A stretch of DNA of 64,000 bases from JBALVO01 sp036961445 (GTDB lineage Bacteria > Pseudomonadota > Gammaproteobacteria > Pseudomonadales > Halieaceae): NCBI GenBank assembly GCA_036961445.1, contig JBALVO010000007.1:9213-73212 (forward strand). The letters run 5' to 3'. Under the pieces are notes generated by a model, which saw only the letters and a program-made list of their open reading frames with translations, searched no databases and was not told the origin of the DNA. This document shows positions 17,399 through 26,815 of this stretch, piece after piece (the stretch's first letter is position 1; every line of letters begins with the position of its first letter). Made by a program: the position numbers and the translations under genes.

Positions 17399-18409
17399 AT
17401 GGCAACCACAGTTACAGCATTTGCCGCACCCGCGGCGCTTTCACCTTTCGAGCCCTACACTTACGAGTTGCCCAAAATTGGGCCTGAAGACGTTGATATA
17501 AAGGTCGAGTACTGTGGCATCTGCCATTCCGATCTGAGTATGTGGCAGAACGCCTGGGGGCGCGCAAAATTCCCACTGGTTGCAGGTCACGAAATTGTCG
17601 GTACGGTGGTAAACGTCGGCGAGGTAGTGCACAACGTGAAAGTCGGCGACAAGGTCGGACTGGGGTGGTTCTCAGATAGCTGCTTGCACTGCAATCCTTG
17701 CCTGTCCGGGCAGCACAATCTTTGTGATAACGTGGCTATTACCATCGCCGGCCGCCATGGCGGTTTTGCCGATACGGTGCGCTGTCACTGGGTCTGGGCT
17801 ACGCCCATACCTGAATCACTGAATGTGAGTAAAGTAGGCCCGCTGCTGTGCGCCGGGATCACCGTGTATTACCCACTCGTGCAACTGGGTATCAAGCCGT
17901 CAGCAAAAGTAGCCGTAATTGGGATTGGCGGCCTCGGTCACCTGGCCCTGCAATTTTTCAGCAAGTGGGGTTGTGAAGTCACGGCCTTTTCGTCATCACC
18001 AGATAAGGCAGAAGAAGCCAAGCGACTGGGCGCTGATTTCGTTGTCAATTCGCGCAGTGATGAGGAAATGGCAGGGCTTGCCGGTAAATTCGACCTTATT
18101 CTCAATACCGTAGACGTGACACTGAACTGGCAGGCCTTTGTTGATGCCCTCGCGCCAATGGGCAAACTCCATACCGTGGGCGCCGTGCAGGAGCCACTGC
18201 AGGTACGTCCGGGTTCCTTGATCTTCGGTGAAAAATCCCTATCAGGCAGCGCACTAGGCACCCCTTTGATCACCAGGGAGATGTTAAGTTTTGCGGCACG
18301 TCACAACATTGAGGCGATAACCGAAGAGTTTGATTTCAAGGATATCAACGCAGCGTTTGCGCATCTGGAATCTGGCAAAGCCAGATACCGGGTTGTATTA
18401 AAAATGTAA
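17399..18409 (+). CDS. Zinc-dependent alcohol dehydrogenase (YahK/cinnamyl-type MDR)
   Basis: 336 residues, a medium-chain dehydrogenase that interconverts alcohols and aldehydes with NAD(P)H. Catalytic zinc ligands are Cys39 in GICHSD, His64-Glu65 in AGHE and Cys151 in LLCAGITVY. The structural zinc site is complete (Cys95, 98, 101, 109). The cofactor loop is GIGGLGHLALQF near residue 172, followed by a SSSPDK segment, as in NADP-preferring YahK-type broad aldehyde reductases. It stands alone on the plus strand and converges with the SEC-C gene. Confidence 0.9.
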   Translation: MATTVTAFAAPAALSPFEPYTYELPKIGPEDVDIKVEYCGICHSDLSMWQNAWGRAKFPLVAGHEIVGTVVNVGEVVHNVKVGDKVGLGWFSDSCLHCNPCLSGQHNLCDNVAITIAGRHGGFADTVRCHWVWATPIPESLNVSKVGPLLCAGITVYYPLVQLGIKPSAKVAVIGIGGLGHLALQFFSKWGCEVTAFSSSPDKAEEAKRLGADFVVNSRSDEEMAGLAGKFDLILNTVDVTLNWQAFVDALAPMGKLHTVGAVQEPLQVRPGSLIFGEKSLSGSALGTPLITREMLSFAARHNIEAITEEFDFKDINAAFAHLESGKARYRVVLKM

Positions 18410-18439
18410 AAGCCTTGAACTGGTATAAAGGGCAAAGGA

Positions 18440-18781
18440 TTAGCCGCAACACTTTTTGTATTTTTTCCCACTGCCACAACTACACGGTTCATTCCTGCCT
18501 GGGGTCTTGGTGACCGTCACTGTGGCAGTTCGGTTGACCAATGCGATTAACTCAGCAATGTTTTCCTGGGCGTCATCGTCCTGGCTGACATGAATGTCCG
18601 CAAAAAGTTCGTGCTCGGCTACCTGTATAGAAACCTCAGCCTTGCGCTGCTGGGAACAGACGGTGAGTTGTAGCGGGTATTTTTTGCTACCACTCTTAAG
18701 GCCCGCTTTTACCGAATAATCAGCATTAGTATGATCAAGTCGAGCGTTCTGGCGACCCTTGAAAAATAATTTGTCAGACAT
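18440..18781 (-). CDS. SEC-C metal-binding protein, PBPRA1643 type
   Basis: 113 residues. The C-terminus carries the SEC-C zinc motif GRNEPCSCGSGKKYKKCCG, as in the SecA tail. The N-terminal LFFKGRQNARLDHT and the ENIAELIALVN segment match a small gammaproteobacterial family that I recall as the SWIM/SEC-C protein of PBPRA1643 type. The zinc tail suggests ribosome or SecB-like contacts, but no function is established. It converges with the alcohol dehydrogenase, leaving 30 bases between the stops. Confidence 0.85.
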   Translation of the reverse strand: MSDKLFFKGRQNARLDHTNADYSVKAGLKSGSKKYPLQLTVCSQQRKAEVSIQVAEHELFADIHVSQDDDAQENIAELIALVNRTATVTVTKTPGRNEPCSCGSGKKYKKCCG

Positions 18782-19195
18782 GACTATGCCTCCGATTATT
18801 GAAAATTAAAGCGGTATCTGCAAGAAGCCTACAGGGAGCATCCCAGCGTCTAACGCGTGAGATTATTGGCGGCGTGAGGTTAAACGCGCTGCATACTACG
18901 CGACTTCCCGTCTAATCGTAAGCTGAAATGTCCGCATTTCTTGCCTACACGACCCCAGACCGACTGCCGGCAAAGTTTTATGGCCGGACGCTCTACGCTA
19001 TCTTTTTCAACAGGCTCTGTTATAGTGCACGCCGTTTTGGCGTACTTCGGTCTGCGCCTAACATCAACCTCACAGTCTGTGACGGTAGATACCATTACCA
19101 ATTCCAAGCCTGGACCGAACCATTCGCGAGTACACTTTTTTATTCCGCACTCTGGTCAGGCCCTCTCTAAAGAGAGAATCAGGAGCAACAAACAA
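18782..19195. other. 414-base divergent leader between the SEC-C gene and rhlE
   Basis: No gene is supported here. It holds an extended -10 promoter at 19018-19026 and, downstream of it, about 160 bases of untranslated rhlE leader. RNA-helicase genes often have long, structured leaders used for autoregulation or cold response; I cannot fold it here. Confidence 0.5.
19018..19026 (+). promoter_or_regulatory. Extended -10 promoter for rhlE
   Basis: TGTTATAGT fits the extended -10 form (TG, one base, TATAGT). No good -35 is present at 17 bases, which an extended -10 can tolerate. It lies about 170 bases before the helicase start. Confidence 0.45.
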
Positions 19196-20467
19196 ATGTT
19201 ATTTAAAGATCTCGGCCTATCGGCCGAACTGCTGCGTGCGGTAGAAAGTAAAGGCTACAATGAAGCCACTCCTATCCAGCAGCAAGCCATACCCCTTGTA
19301 CTGCAAGGTAAAGATGTTTTAGCCGGCGCCCAGACAGGCACGGGTAAAACCGCAGGTTTCACCCTGCCGGTGCTGCAGCGGCTACAAAACAACTACAGTG
19401 AAGGCCAGAAACGCCACCCCAGAGTTCTGGTGCTAACGCCAACCCGCGAACTCGCAGCCCAGGTACATGAAAGCGTCCGGGACTATGGGCAATACCTGCC
19501 GTTTCGCTCAGCCGTCATTTTTGGCGGTGTCAGCATCAATCCTCAAAAACAAAAGCTCATCAAGGGTGTCGATATAGTCGTAGCCACACCCGGTCGCCTG
19601 CTTGATCACTTACAGCAGCGAAGTATTGATCTATCCAAGGTAGAGATACTCATTCTGGACGAAGCGGACCGAATGCTGGACATGGGATTCATCCGCGACA
19701 TTCGCCGGATATTGAATGTCATTCCCGCGCAGCGCCAGACCTTGCTATTCTCAGCAACCTTTTCGCAGGAAATTAAAACGTTGGCATCGGAATTTTTGAA
19801 GCAGCCTTCGGAGATACAGGTCACGCCACAAAATACCGCTACTGAACTTGTAAGCCAGATCGTTTATCCCGTCGATAAAAGACGCAAACGGGAACTGTTA
19901 TCACACAAAATAGGCGAAGAAAACTGGCAGCAGGTCCTGGTTTTTACACGAACGAAACACGCTGCCAATAAACTGGCAGAGCAACTTGGCAAAGATGGCA
20001 TTACTTCCGCTGCGATCCATGGCAACAAATCGCAGGGCGCCAGAACCAGTGCGCTGTCTAACTTTAAGGCAGGTGCCGTTCGAGTTCTGGTGGCAACCGA
20101 TATAGCGGCTCGCGGAATCGACATCGACAAACTGCCCCACGTGGTCAATTTTGAACTTCCAAATGTTCCCCAGGACTATGTGCACCGCATCGGACGAACC
20201 GCACGCGCAGGTCGGGAAGGTAACGCTGTATCGCTGGTGTGCGTTGATGAGCTAAAGCTACTACGCGATATTGAAAGATTGCTTGGCACCGACATTGAGA
20301 AGGTCAATCTACCTGGCTATGATATTGACCCCAGCATCAAGGCTGAGCCCATACGTAATGGTGGCGGCCGCAACAACTCAGGCAGTCGTGGCAACAGCAG
20401 GAACGGCTCGCGCGCCAGCACCGGCAAGCCCGGCAGTGCTCGCAGGACTGCACAGCGAGGGCGATAA
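19196..20467 (+). CDS. rhlE: DEAD-box RNA helicase, RhlE type
   Basis: 423 residues from the ATG at 19196 with an AGGAGC site upstream; the frame is open further upstream but that part does not look like helicase. All core motifs are present in order: Q motif (ATPIQQQ), AQTGTGKT, PTRELA, TPGRLLD, DEAD, SAT, then ARGIDID and HRIGRTAR in the second RecA domain. The short C-terminal tail is rich in Gly, Arg, Asn and Ser and should bind RNA non-specifically. RhlE unwinds short RNA duplexes in ribosome assembly and mRNA decay. Confidence 0.93.
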   Translation: MLFKDLGLSAELLRAVESKGYNEATPIQQQAIPLVLQGKDVLAGAQTGTGKTAGFTLPVLQRLQNNYSEGQKRHPRVLVLTPTRELAAQVHESVRDYGQYLPFRSAVIFGGVSINPQKQKLIKGVDIVVATPGRLLDHLQQRSIDLSKVEILILDEADRMLDMGFIRDIRRILNVIPAQRQTLLFSATFSQEIKTLASEFLKQPSEIQVTPQNTATELVSQIVYPVDKRRKRELLSHKIGEENWQQVLVFTRTKHAANKLAEQLGKDGITSAAIHGNKSQGARTSALSNFKAGAVRVLVATDIAARGIDIDKLPHVVNFELPNVPQDYVHRIGRTARAGREGNAVSLVCVDELKLLRDIERLLGTDIEKVNLPGYDIDPSIKAEPIRNGGGRNNSGSRGNSRNGSRASTGKPGSARRTAQRGR

Positions 20468-20505
20468 TACCACGAGCAATCGAAACCGGCGCGAAGGCTT
20501 TGGCG

Positions 20506-20533
20506 CAAAAAACCGGGCGGCCTCGTCGCCCGG
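20506..20533 (-). terminator. Hairpin with minus-strand T-tract
   Basis: A perfect 7-base stem, CCGGGCG (20513-20519) with CGCCCGG (20527-20533), has a 7-base loop. Six A bases stand on its left, so it reads as an intrinsic terminator on the minus strand, while both flanking genes are on the plus strand. Confidence 0.55.
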
Positions 20534-20663
20534 GATAGCGCCCTTGCCGCAAGTAGATCTTTGATATCTCCAGTGCGCAAAATCAGGTTAGACTCCCGCG
20601 TATAAGGAAAGACATATCTATACTCGGCTCAGATGAATAAGCAATGACAAGACGCAATCCAAA

Positions 20664-21293
20664 TTGATCGAAATAGCAGCCATGTCCATGGCAACTTTCT
20701 TTGCCACGATTGGCCCATTGGATGTGGCAGCGATTTTTGCTGCGCTGACGGCGAATTCGACGCGCCAGCACCGACGCTCTATGGCTGTGCGCGGCACATT
20801 GATCGCCACCTGCATTCTACTCTTGTTCGCCCTGGTCGGAGAGGCAGTACTGGGCGGCCTGGGCATCTCTCTGGCCGCGCTGAGAACGGCCGGTGGAATA
20901 TTATTGCTACTCATTGCAATTGAAATGGTGTTTGCACGCACAACTGGAGGCACCTCAACTACCGATGAGGAAGAACTGGAGGCTCTGTCAAAGCAGGATA
21001 TCTCTGTTTTCCCCATCGCCACCCCACTGATTGCCGGCCCGGGTGCAATGGGCGCCGCGATCCTGTTGATGGCTGACGCTGAGGGCGACCTGACTCACCA
21101 ACTGGTTGTTTTGGGGTCGCTGCTGACGATACTCCTGTTTACTTTTGCCGGGATGCTTTTGGCAGGCCGCATCCAGCAGTTGCTGGGCATCATTGGTATG
21201 CACGTTATCACCCGCATAATGGGCGTGCTGCTGTCGGCGCTTGCCATTCAATTCATCTTCGACGGTATCGCCCAGAGCGGCCTTATCAACTAA
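20664..21293 (+). CDS. MarC family integral membrane protein
   Basis: 209 residues, about six transmembrane helices. The TTG at 20664 is preferred because it restores the family N-terminus (a helix leading into the FFATIGPLDVAAIFAAL motif, equivalent to the IDPIG block); a start at the internal ATGs would clip that helix. The second conserved block, PIATPLIAGPGAM, is also present. MarC/UPF0056 proteins have no firmly known function despite the old link to multiple antibiotic resistance. A charged EEELEALSKQD loop separates the two halves. Confidence 0.87.
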   Translation: MIEIAAMSMATFFATIGPLDVAAIFAALTANSTRQHRRSMAVRGTLIATCILLLFALVGEAVLGGLGISLAALRTAGGILLLLIAIEMVFARTTGGTSTTDEEELEALSKQDISVFPIATPLIAGPGAMGAAILLMADAEGDLTHQLVVLGSLLTILLFTFAGMLLAGRIQQLLGIIGMHVITRIMGVLLSALAIQFIFDGIAQSGLIN

Positions 21294-21352
21294 GACACCC
21301 TGCCCTGCCCTGACAACCTGACCAGGCACTTTACTGCGATCACACAGCTCGA

Positions 21353-22291
21353 CTAGCTACGTCGGGTAGCGACAAAACTCCATCTAAGCCTGCCTCCAAG
21401 AGCCGCCATGGCAGAGCCGCCAACTACCAATAATGCGCCCAGCCAATTCATCCAATCCAGTGTTTCAGTCTTGATAAAACCGGGATAAAGCGCATTGCTT
21501 AAATACACGAAAAACAAGGTCAGCAGCGGAGCAGTGGTGATAACAGAACTGACCCTGCTGGCTTCCCAGTGCGTCATTGCCATACCAAAACTGCCGTAGG
21601 CAATGATGGTGTTGACTGAAACAAAGGCCAACATCGTCAGCGCCACACCATCCAGTTGCAGTATTTGTCCGGGAGAGGAGGCGGGCAAAAAGCAGAGCGT
21701 GCCAGAAAGGTAGATCAAGAGTAACAGGTCATTGGCGCTGACTTGTTTGAGAAGTTGCTTCTGTGCCAGTGCATATATTGCCCACGTGGCGGCGGCGAGA
21801 AAGATCATGAGCAGTCCGAGCAGATAGCTCAGCTCCAGACTCGCCAGAGCTCGCAGGCGGTGGTGGAAGAATAGCAGCAGGCCTGCAGTGACCGCTATCA
21901 CACCCAACCACTGCAGCGCTGAAAAAGGCTCCTTGAACAACAGTACACTGCCAACCAGTAACATCAGAGGCGCCAGCTGAATCATAATCTGTGCCGCCTC
22001 GGCGGTGGTGCGGTCCAAACCCATCAGGTAGAAGATATAATTTGCTAACAGGCCAGCGACTGCCAGCACAGTAAACGGCCACAACGGTCGACCGAATAAG
22101 CGCCTGATGGCATCCGGGCCGCGGCGACCATACCAAACAACAGCAATCGCAGCGGATATTGAAAAGCGATACCAGGTGATGGTAATACTGTCCATTTCAC
22201 TCAGTAACACTTTCAAGGCAATGGGGAGACCACCCCACATAACGGCAGTAAGCAGTGATAAACCAAGTCCCAGTCTCCAGCTAGTCGACAT
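21353..22291 (-). CDS. EamA/DMT family transporter
   Basis: 312 residues from the ATG at 22291. Ten hydrophobic helices arise as two EamA repeats; the typical ends are WGGLPIALKVLL in helix 1, ANYIFYLMGLDRTTAEAAQI and LFKEPFSALQWLGVIAVTAG in repeat one, and NWLGALLVVGGSAMA near the end. The family exports or imports small metabolites; the substrate is unknown. It converges with marC. Confidence 0.85.
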   Translation of the reverse strand: MSTSWRLGLGLSLLTAVMWGGLPIALKVLLSEMDSITITWYRFSISAAIAVVWYGRRGPDAIRRLFGRPLWPFTVLAVAGLLANYIFYLMGLDRTTAEAAQIMIQLAPLMLLVGSVLLFKEPFSALQWLGVIAVTAGLLLFFHHRLRALASLELSYLLGLLMIFLAAATWAIYALAQKQLLKQVSANDLLLLIYLSGTLCFLPASSPGQILQLDGVALTMLAFVSVNTIIAYGSFGMAMTHWEASRVSSVITTAPLLTLFFVYLSNALYPGFIKTETLDWMNWLGALLVVGGSAMAALGGRLRWSFVATRRS

Positions 22292-22357
22292 CAACTAGCT
22301 ACTATCTTTGTCATCGTCGTCTATTTCCCGTGTGCAGCTTACTGTTAAGCAAGCCGC

Positions 22358-22363
22358 ATTATA
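22358..22363 (-). promoter_or_regulatory. -10 element for the EamA gene
   Basis: The minus strand reads CCTATAATGCGGC, a perfect TATAAT about 67 bases before the gene, with the same GC-rich discriminator as at the RND operon. No clear -35. Confidence 0.4.
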
Positions 22364-22390
22364 GGTGCGTCCTCGATACTACCACTGCGC

Positions 22391-22706
22391 TTGAAAATAG
22401 CTGTTATTTCTGGAGTTGGGGCACTGGGCTGGGGACCGCACTTGCTGCAGCAGTTATCGTCGGAGGAGCTTGAACAGTGTCGCCCAGGAAGAATTCCGCA
22501 ACAACACAAAAGCCAACTACTCCTAGCTACGGAGAAAGGCCAAATCGCTTTGCCCATGCTATCCACCATGCCATCTATGGTCGTGGATGAATGGCTCCTG
22601 CTAGACAGCGAAGGTCGCTACCCAGTGTAGATTGTTGCTCGACACACCGGGTATGCGTGAGCAGACGATGAGCGCGCTACTTTGGCGCAAAGCGCGGACA
22701 GGATAA
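22391..22706 (+). pseudogene. rsgA: Broken rsgA (ribosome small-subunit GTPase) remnant
   Basis: Two pieces of an RsgA-like gene are joined out of frame. From 22391 to 22630 the frame encodes 79 residues matching the N-terminal OB domain (LGWGPHLLQQL, PGRIPQQHKSQL, then DEWLLLDSEGRYP), ending at a TAG. Immediately after, from 22635 in another frame, the DNA encodes LLDTPGMREQTM, the G3 motif region that lies some 170 residues later in intact RsgA, then runs to a stop at 22706. The G1 and G2 motifs and the C-terminal zinc domain are missing. It cannot make a GTPase; an intact copy must exist elsewhere if the function is kept. Confidence 0.8.
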
Positions 22707-23005
22707 GGCCCTGGTTAAATTTTAGCGCTCAGTACAATCGAGTCGCGCCGCCGCAAAACAGATTCGTAGCGTCCGGTTCGTGCGTGAAGATCGACGCAGT
22801 CCCAGCTCGAAGTTAGGTTTCGAAGCACGCTCATCCCCTTGAACTTAGCGCTCGCCAGCTCGGTATTAGTTAAGCACTACAGCTGGCATCAATATAAAAA
22901 ACCAATTCATACGGCTCCTGCTGGAGCCGTTTCTTTCCTTTCCAACCTAATGTGCCCGGGCTAGTGCAGGGAGAATACCGCTCTGGCAGCCGCCCCCACC
23001 TCACG
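22707..23005. other. 299-base stretch without a gene
   Basis: No convincing coding sequence or tRNA. It contains only the terminator hairpin at 22911-22930. It may include decayed sequence from the rsgA remnant, but I could not match it to the missing C-terminal domain. Confidence 0.5.
22911..22945 (+). terminator. Intrinsic terminator
   Basis: ACGGCTCC, loop TGCT, GGAGCCGT (22911-22930), followed by TTCTTTCCTTT. A perfect 8-base stem with a T-rich tail on the plus strand. It may be the old terminator of the rsgA remnant, or mark an unrecognised small RNA. Confidence 0.65.
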
Positions 23006-25315
23006 CTACTTCATCAGGGTAAATAACGCGGCATGGGCGATTGAGTCGTCGCTGTCAGGGCTGTCTTTTACTTCGAGGAAAGCCTGCTGCATTCCGCTCG
23101 CACCGCGCGTGGCTGTCATAGTCACTTGTACTACAGCCGAGGCGCCATCCTCCAGTGCCACCGATTCCTGGCTGACGCTGTAGCTTACTTTATTGTCGGT
23201 TTGACCGGAGATAGACAGGTAGTACGTTGAAACTCCGTCACCCAGGTTGGTCACAGTGAGGTCCATGGTGCGGGTCTGGCCACTACCCGAGGGCACGCCA
23301 CCAAATGCCAGGCTCACCGGGTCGAGCGCCACCGCGGCATTGACGGCCGCCAGGAGGTTTTCCAGGCCGGCGCCCACAACGTTTACGTCATCCACCGGTG
23401 CTGCGTCCTGGTAGTCCAGCAATACCCCGCGCTGCGCTGTGTTCACCACAGCCGAGCGCACCTCGGCGGCGGACCATTGCGGATGCTGGCCACGGATCAC
23501 GGCGGCCGAACCGGCCAGGTGTGGCGCGGACATGGACGTGCCGCTGAAGAAGGCAAAGCAACCCTTTGCCAAGACAAATTCCGGATCCTCCTCGCAGGCG
23601 CTCGCTGGCACTGAGGACAACACATTCACACCGGGGGCGACGACATCAGGCTTGACCCGGAAACGCACATCGGTGGGGCCCTGGCTGCTGAAGCCGGCCA
23701 TGATATTGGCGTTGCTTGACTGCACGTAGCTCAAGTCAGATCCAATGGTCGTGACCGCGTCATCAGCGGCGATCAGGGATTCAACATCGTTCAAACTGAC
23801 CATATAGGCCGGCACAATCGGCTGATTCGGCGTACCGTCCTCCGCCATCGCTGTCGGGTCACCGGCGACATTATTGACCACCAACACCGCTATAGCACCC
23901 GCTGCTTCGGCATTGCGAATTTTTGTGGAGAAGCTGCACGAGCCGCGTGAGATCAGGGCGATCCTGTCGTCCAACGAGTCCGGCGCAAGCTCCTCACACG
24001 CCTCGTTCAGCCCGTTGGTATCTCCCTCAACTACGCCCAGCGGGTAAACATAGTCCGCCGATACCGTCTCAAAATCGCCGCTAGCGGCGCCATAGTCACC
24101 GTCAGGCACAGTAGTGACCGGCGCACCAACAAAATGCGGTACGCTACTTGCGCCCGCGGTGAGACCACGTTCAGCCATACCCGGCGAACCCACGGTGAAA
24201 GGGCCTGGCCCTTCGTTGCCGTTGGAAATTGTCACCACCATGTTGGCTCGATCAAGGTTGTCGACGGCGATGGTCAGCAGGTCCTGAACGCCACTACTGC
24301 CCCCGCCAAGGCTCATATTGGCGACGTCGAAGCCGTCGGTATAGGCCGCTTCCAGGGCATTCAGAATGTCCTCGGAGCGAGCGCTTTCTACGTCACCGGG
24401 AAAGACGTTGTAATTCCCCAGCAATGCCCGGGGCGCAACGCCAGAGATGGCGTAACTAATGTCTACACCATTCACCGTGGCTGGTGTCTGGTAATTGCAG
24501 GCCACAGTGCCCGCCACATGGGTGCCGTGGTCGTCCACGGCTTCGGCATCATAGCCGTTCCGGTTCAGCTGGTTATTGAATACGCGTGCTGCGATCACTT
24601 TGTTGTTGGTGTAGTTCTTATCACCAAAAAAATTCTCAGGCAAATCATAGTCACTGCCATCAAAGCACGGATGGGACTGGTCGATGCCTGAGTCGATGAT
24701 CGCCACCTTGACCCCCTCGCCCGCCGTTGCTTGCCCGCCATCTACATCCCAGGCTTCTTCTGCCAGGATCAACGCCAGATCGGGATCGGGAGCGGGATCG
24801 GCCTGATTCGGATAGTAATGGCCCTGGTACTGCGCCATGCGCACCATCGGCGTAGACGAAACCTGATCGAGTGTTGCGCCATTGAGTTTGACTGCAACGG
24901 CATTCAATGAGATATCAAATTCGGCAGTGATTTTGGCTCCAGGTACATTCTTGCGTAGCCAGGCCCTGTACTCGTTGCGTAACTCCACCAGCTGCGCGCG
25001 ATAGGAACGCGCCTTATTGCTGGCGAAATCAATCTTCTTGCCCTTGGGCGGTTTGGTTCGCTCGTAAGTGGCCAGCGGTTCACCATTAAGCTGAACCAGC
25101 GCAAGGGCATCGTCCTTAGCGGCTCGTGGGGCTGCTGCCGCGTCCCTTGCAAGCGGAAGACCGACGACCAGCGTGGCGCACAGTACGATGGCGTGAAATA
25201 AGGTGGGCCGCTTAAATTTGCCCGCCCGGGGCGCTGGTGAACTTGTGACCAGTTTCGCTTCTGACGAGCGTATTGACTCATAAGAACTGTTTTTATCACG
25301 ACGGTTAGTACGCAT
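23006..25315 (-). CDS. Secreted subtilisin-like serine protease (S8) with PA domain
   Basis: 769 residues. A long charged N-region precedes a hydrophobic signal segment (about 38-61, ending DAAAA). Residues about 70-165 look like an I9 propeptide inhibitor. The catalytic triad is Asp208 (AIIDSGID), His263 (DDHGTHVAGT) and Ser594 (SGTSMSAPH); an Asn in SNGNEGP near 365 supplies the oxyanion hole. A protease-associated (PA) domain is inserted at about 405-525 (LISRGSCSFSTKIRNAEAAG). A beta-sandwich follows the catalytic domain. This is a typical extracellular protease of marine bacteria. Monocistronic, convergent with nothing. Confidence 0.92.
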   Translation of the reverse strand: MRTNRRDKNSSYESIRSSEAKLVTSSPAPRAGKFKRPTLFHAIVLCATLVVGLPLARDAAAAPRAAKDDALALVQLNGEPLATYERTKPPKGKKIDFASNKARSYRAQLVELRNEYRAWLRKNVPGAKITAEFDISLNAVAVKLNGATLDQVSSTPMVRMAQYQGHYYPNQADPAPDPDLALILAEEAWDVDGGQATAGEGVKVAIIDSGIDQSHPCFDGSDYDLPENFFGDKNYTNNKVIAARVFNNQLNRNGYDAEAVDDHGTHVAGTVACNYQTPATVNGVDISYAISGVAPRALLGNYNVFPGDVESARSEDILNALEAAYTDGFDVANMSLGGGSSGVQDLLTIAVDNLDRANMVVTISNGNEGPGPFTVGSPGMAERGLTAGASSVPHFVGAPVTTVPDGDYGAASGDFETVSADYVYPLGVVEGDTNGLNEACEELAPDSLDDRIALISRGSCSFSTKIRNAEAAGAIAVLVVNNVAGDPTAMAEDGTPNQPIVPAYMVSLNDVESLIAADDAVTTIGSDLSYVQSSNANIMAGFSSQGPTDVRFRVKPDVVAPGVNVLSSVPASACEEDPEFVLAKGCFAFFSGTSMSAPHLAGSAAVIRGQHPQWSAAEVRSAVVNTAQRGVLLDYQDAAPVDDVNVVGAGLENLLAAVNAAVALDPVSLAFGGVPSGSGQTRTMDLTVTNLGDGVSTYYLSISGQTDNKVSYSVSQESVALEDGASAVVQVTMTATRGASGMQQAFLEVKDSPDSDDSIAHAALFTLMK

Positions 25316-25529
25316 TATCTGCTCCTAGGTTTGTTCCTCGCATTTATTTATGGGAGCAGGTCACTGCCCGCCTCTCTCAAATTTTTTACGGAGCGGGCAC
25401 TACTGCACATCGGCTGCGAAGATATGCCGGACAATATAGTCAAAAAAAGCGAATAGCACAATCGTGCCACTCGATAGTGCCGGCCTTTTCCTTGATGGTA
25501 CCGTGGAGCTGGAGTTGTTCAACACCAGC

Positions 25530-26798
25530 CTAATTCTTGTCGCTATTACAACCCTTACGCGGATGTACCCGCACCGGTAAATCGCTGTAGCCGCGCACAA
25601 AATTTGACTTGACCCGCGTCGGCTCGCCCACCATCTCGACGCTATCAAAGCGGACCATGATCTCTTCCCACAGGACGCGCAGCTGCATTTCAGCCAGGCG
25701 GTTACCCATACAGCGGTGCACACCAAAGCCAAAGGCTATATGGTGGCGTGGGTTCTTGCGGTCGATGATAAACTCATCGGCCTTCTCAATGACAGACTCA
25801 TCTCGATTGCCAGAGAGATACCACATGACGACCTTGTCACCCTTTTTGATTAGCTTACCTTCGAACTCAATGTCAGATTTGGCTGTACGCCGCATATGCA
25901 TTAACGGTGTCTGCCAACGGATGATTTCCGGCACCATACCGGGTATCAAATCCGGGTTAGCGCGCAGCTTGTCATACTCGGCCGGGTTTTGATTCAAGGC
26001 CACAACACCGCCGCTTGCCGAGTTGCGGGTGGTGTCATTGCCGCCAATAATAAGCAAAATGATATTGCCCAGGTATTCCATTGGTCGATCGACCATATCT
26101 GCAGTGTTTGGGTCACGCTGCAACAGACTTATCAAGTCCATCGCCTGGCCACCCTGGGCCTTGCGCTCGTGCCAAAGGGCCGTGAAAGTCGCAAGGCAAT
26201 CATGCATGGCTGCCAGCCTCTCCTCCGGTGGTGTATCACCACCGGTCAACTCGGGCGTAGCGCCGGCAATGTCCGACCAAAAGGTCAGTTTTTCCCGTTG
26301 CTCGAAAGGAAAATCAAACAAGGTCGCCAGCATCTGCGTAGTCAGGTTAATGGAGACCCTGTCTACCCAGTTAAAGGTTTCACCGACAGGCAAGGCATCA
26401 AGGATCTCGATGACTCGGGAGCGAATCAGACCTTCCATATCGCTCAGGTTCTGCGGTGCCACCACAGATTGAACAGCCCGCCTTTGCACATCGTGTTTGG
26501 GAGGGTCCATGGAGATGAACTGTGTGATAGGGAGATCTTCAGTTAGATCACCGAGAATAACTGTAGGTTCGGACGAAAACACCTCGTGATTGGTATCTAC
26601 TGCAACGATGTCATTAAAGCGGGTTATCGACCAGAACGGCCCGAACGGGCTGTTAGCCTGATAATGCACCGGGGCTTGTTCACGTAATCGCGCGAAGTAT
26701 GGACGCCATGCGTCATTCTCGTAAATGCGCGGATCGCTGACATCAATGCTCTCAAGTGGGGTCAGGATGGGGTCTACTAAATCGGCGACATTATTCAT
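25530..26798 (-). CDS. Cytochrome P450, CYP153 family (alkane/fatty acid terminal hydroxylase)
   Basis: 422 residues, soluble class I P450. The oxygen-activating I-helix motif GGNDTT is at 252-257, the ExxR pair is Glu291/Arg294, and the haem loop FGFGVHRCMG has Cys363 as thiolate ligand. The MDPPKHDVQRR, MLATLFDFPF, EIIRWQTPLMHMRRTA and VMWYLSGNRDE segments agree well with the CYP153A6 sequence as I remember it, which hydroxylates medium-chain n-alkanes at the terminal carbon. The ferredoxin that feeds it electrons is encoded 17 bases upstream. No ferredoxin reductase is in the window. Confidence 0.93.
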   Translation of the reverse strand: MNNVADLVDPILTPLESIDVSDPRIYENDAWRPYFARLREQAPVHYQANSPFGPFWSITRFNDIVAVDTNHEVFSSEPTVILGDLTEDLPITQFISMDPPKHDVQRRAVQSVVAPQNLSDMEGLIRSRVIEILDALPVGETFNWVDRVSINLTTQMLATLFDFPFEQREKLTFWSDIAGATPELTGGDTPPEERLAAMHDCLATFTALWHERKAQGGQAMDLISLLQRDPNTADMVDRPMEYLGNIILLIIGGNDTTRNSASGGVVALNQNPAEYDKLRANPDLIPGMVPEIIRWQTPLMHMRRTAKSDIEFEGKLIKKGDKVVMWYLSGNRDESVIEKADEFIIDRKNPRHHIAFGFGVHRCMGNRLAEMQLRVLWEEIMVRFDSVEMVGEPTRVKSNFVRGYSDLPVRVHPRKGCNSDKN

Positions 26799-26815
26799 GC
26801 TCGTCCTCCTGTTGA

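Noticed and set aside
24134..24691. 185-codon frame opposite the subtilase gene
   Set aside because: The subtilase has the full catalytic triad in the other strand; the frame lacks any family match.
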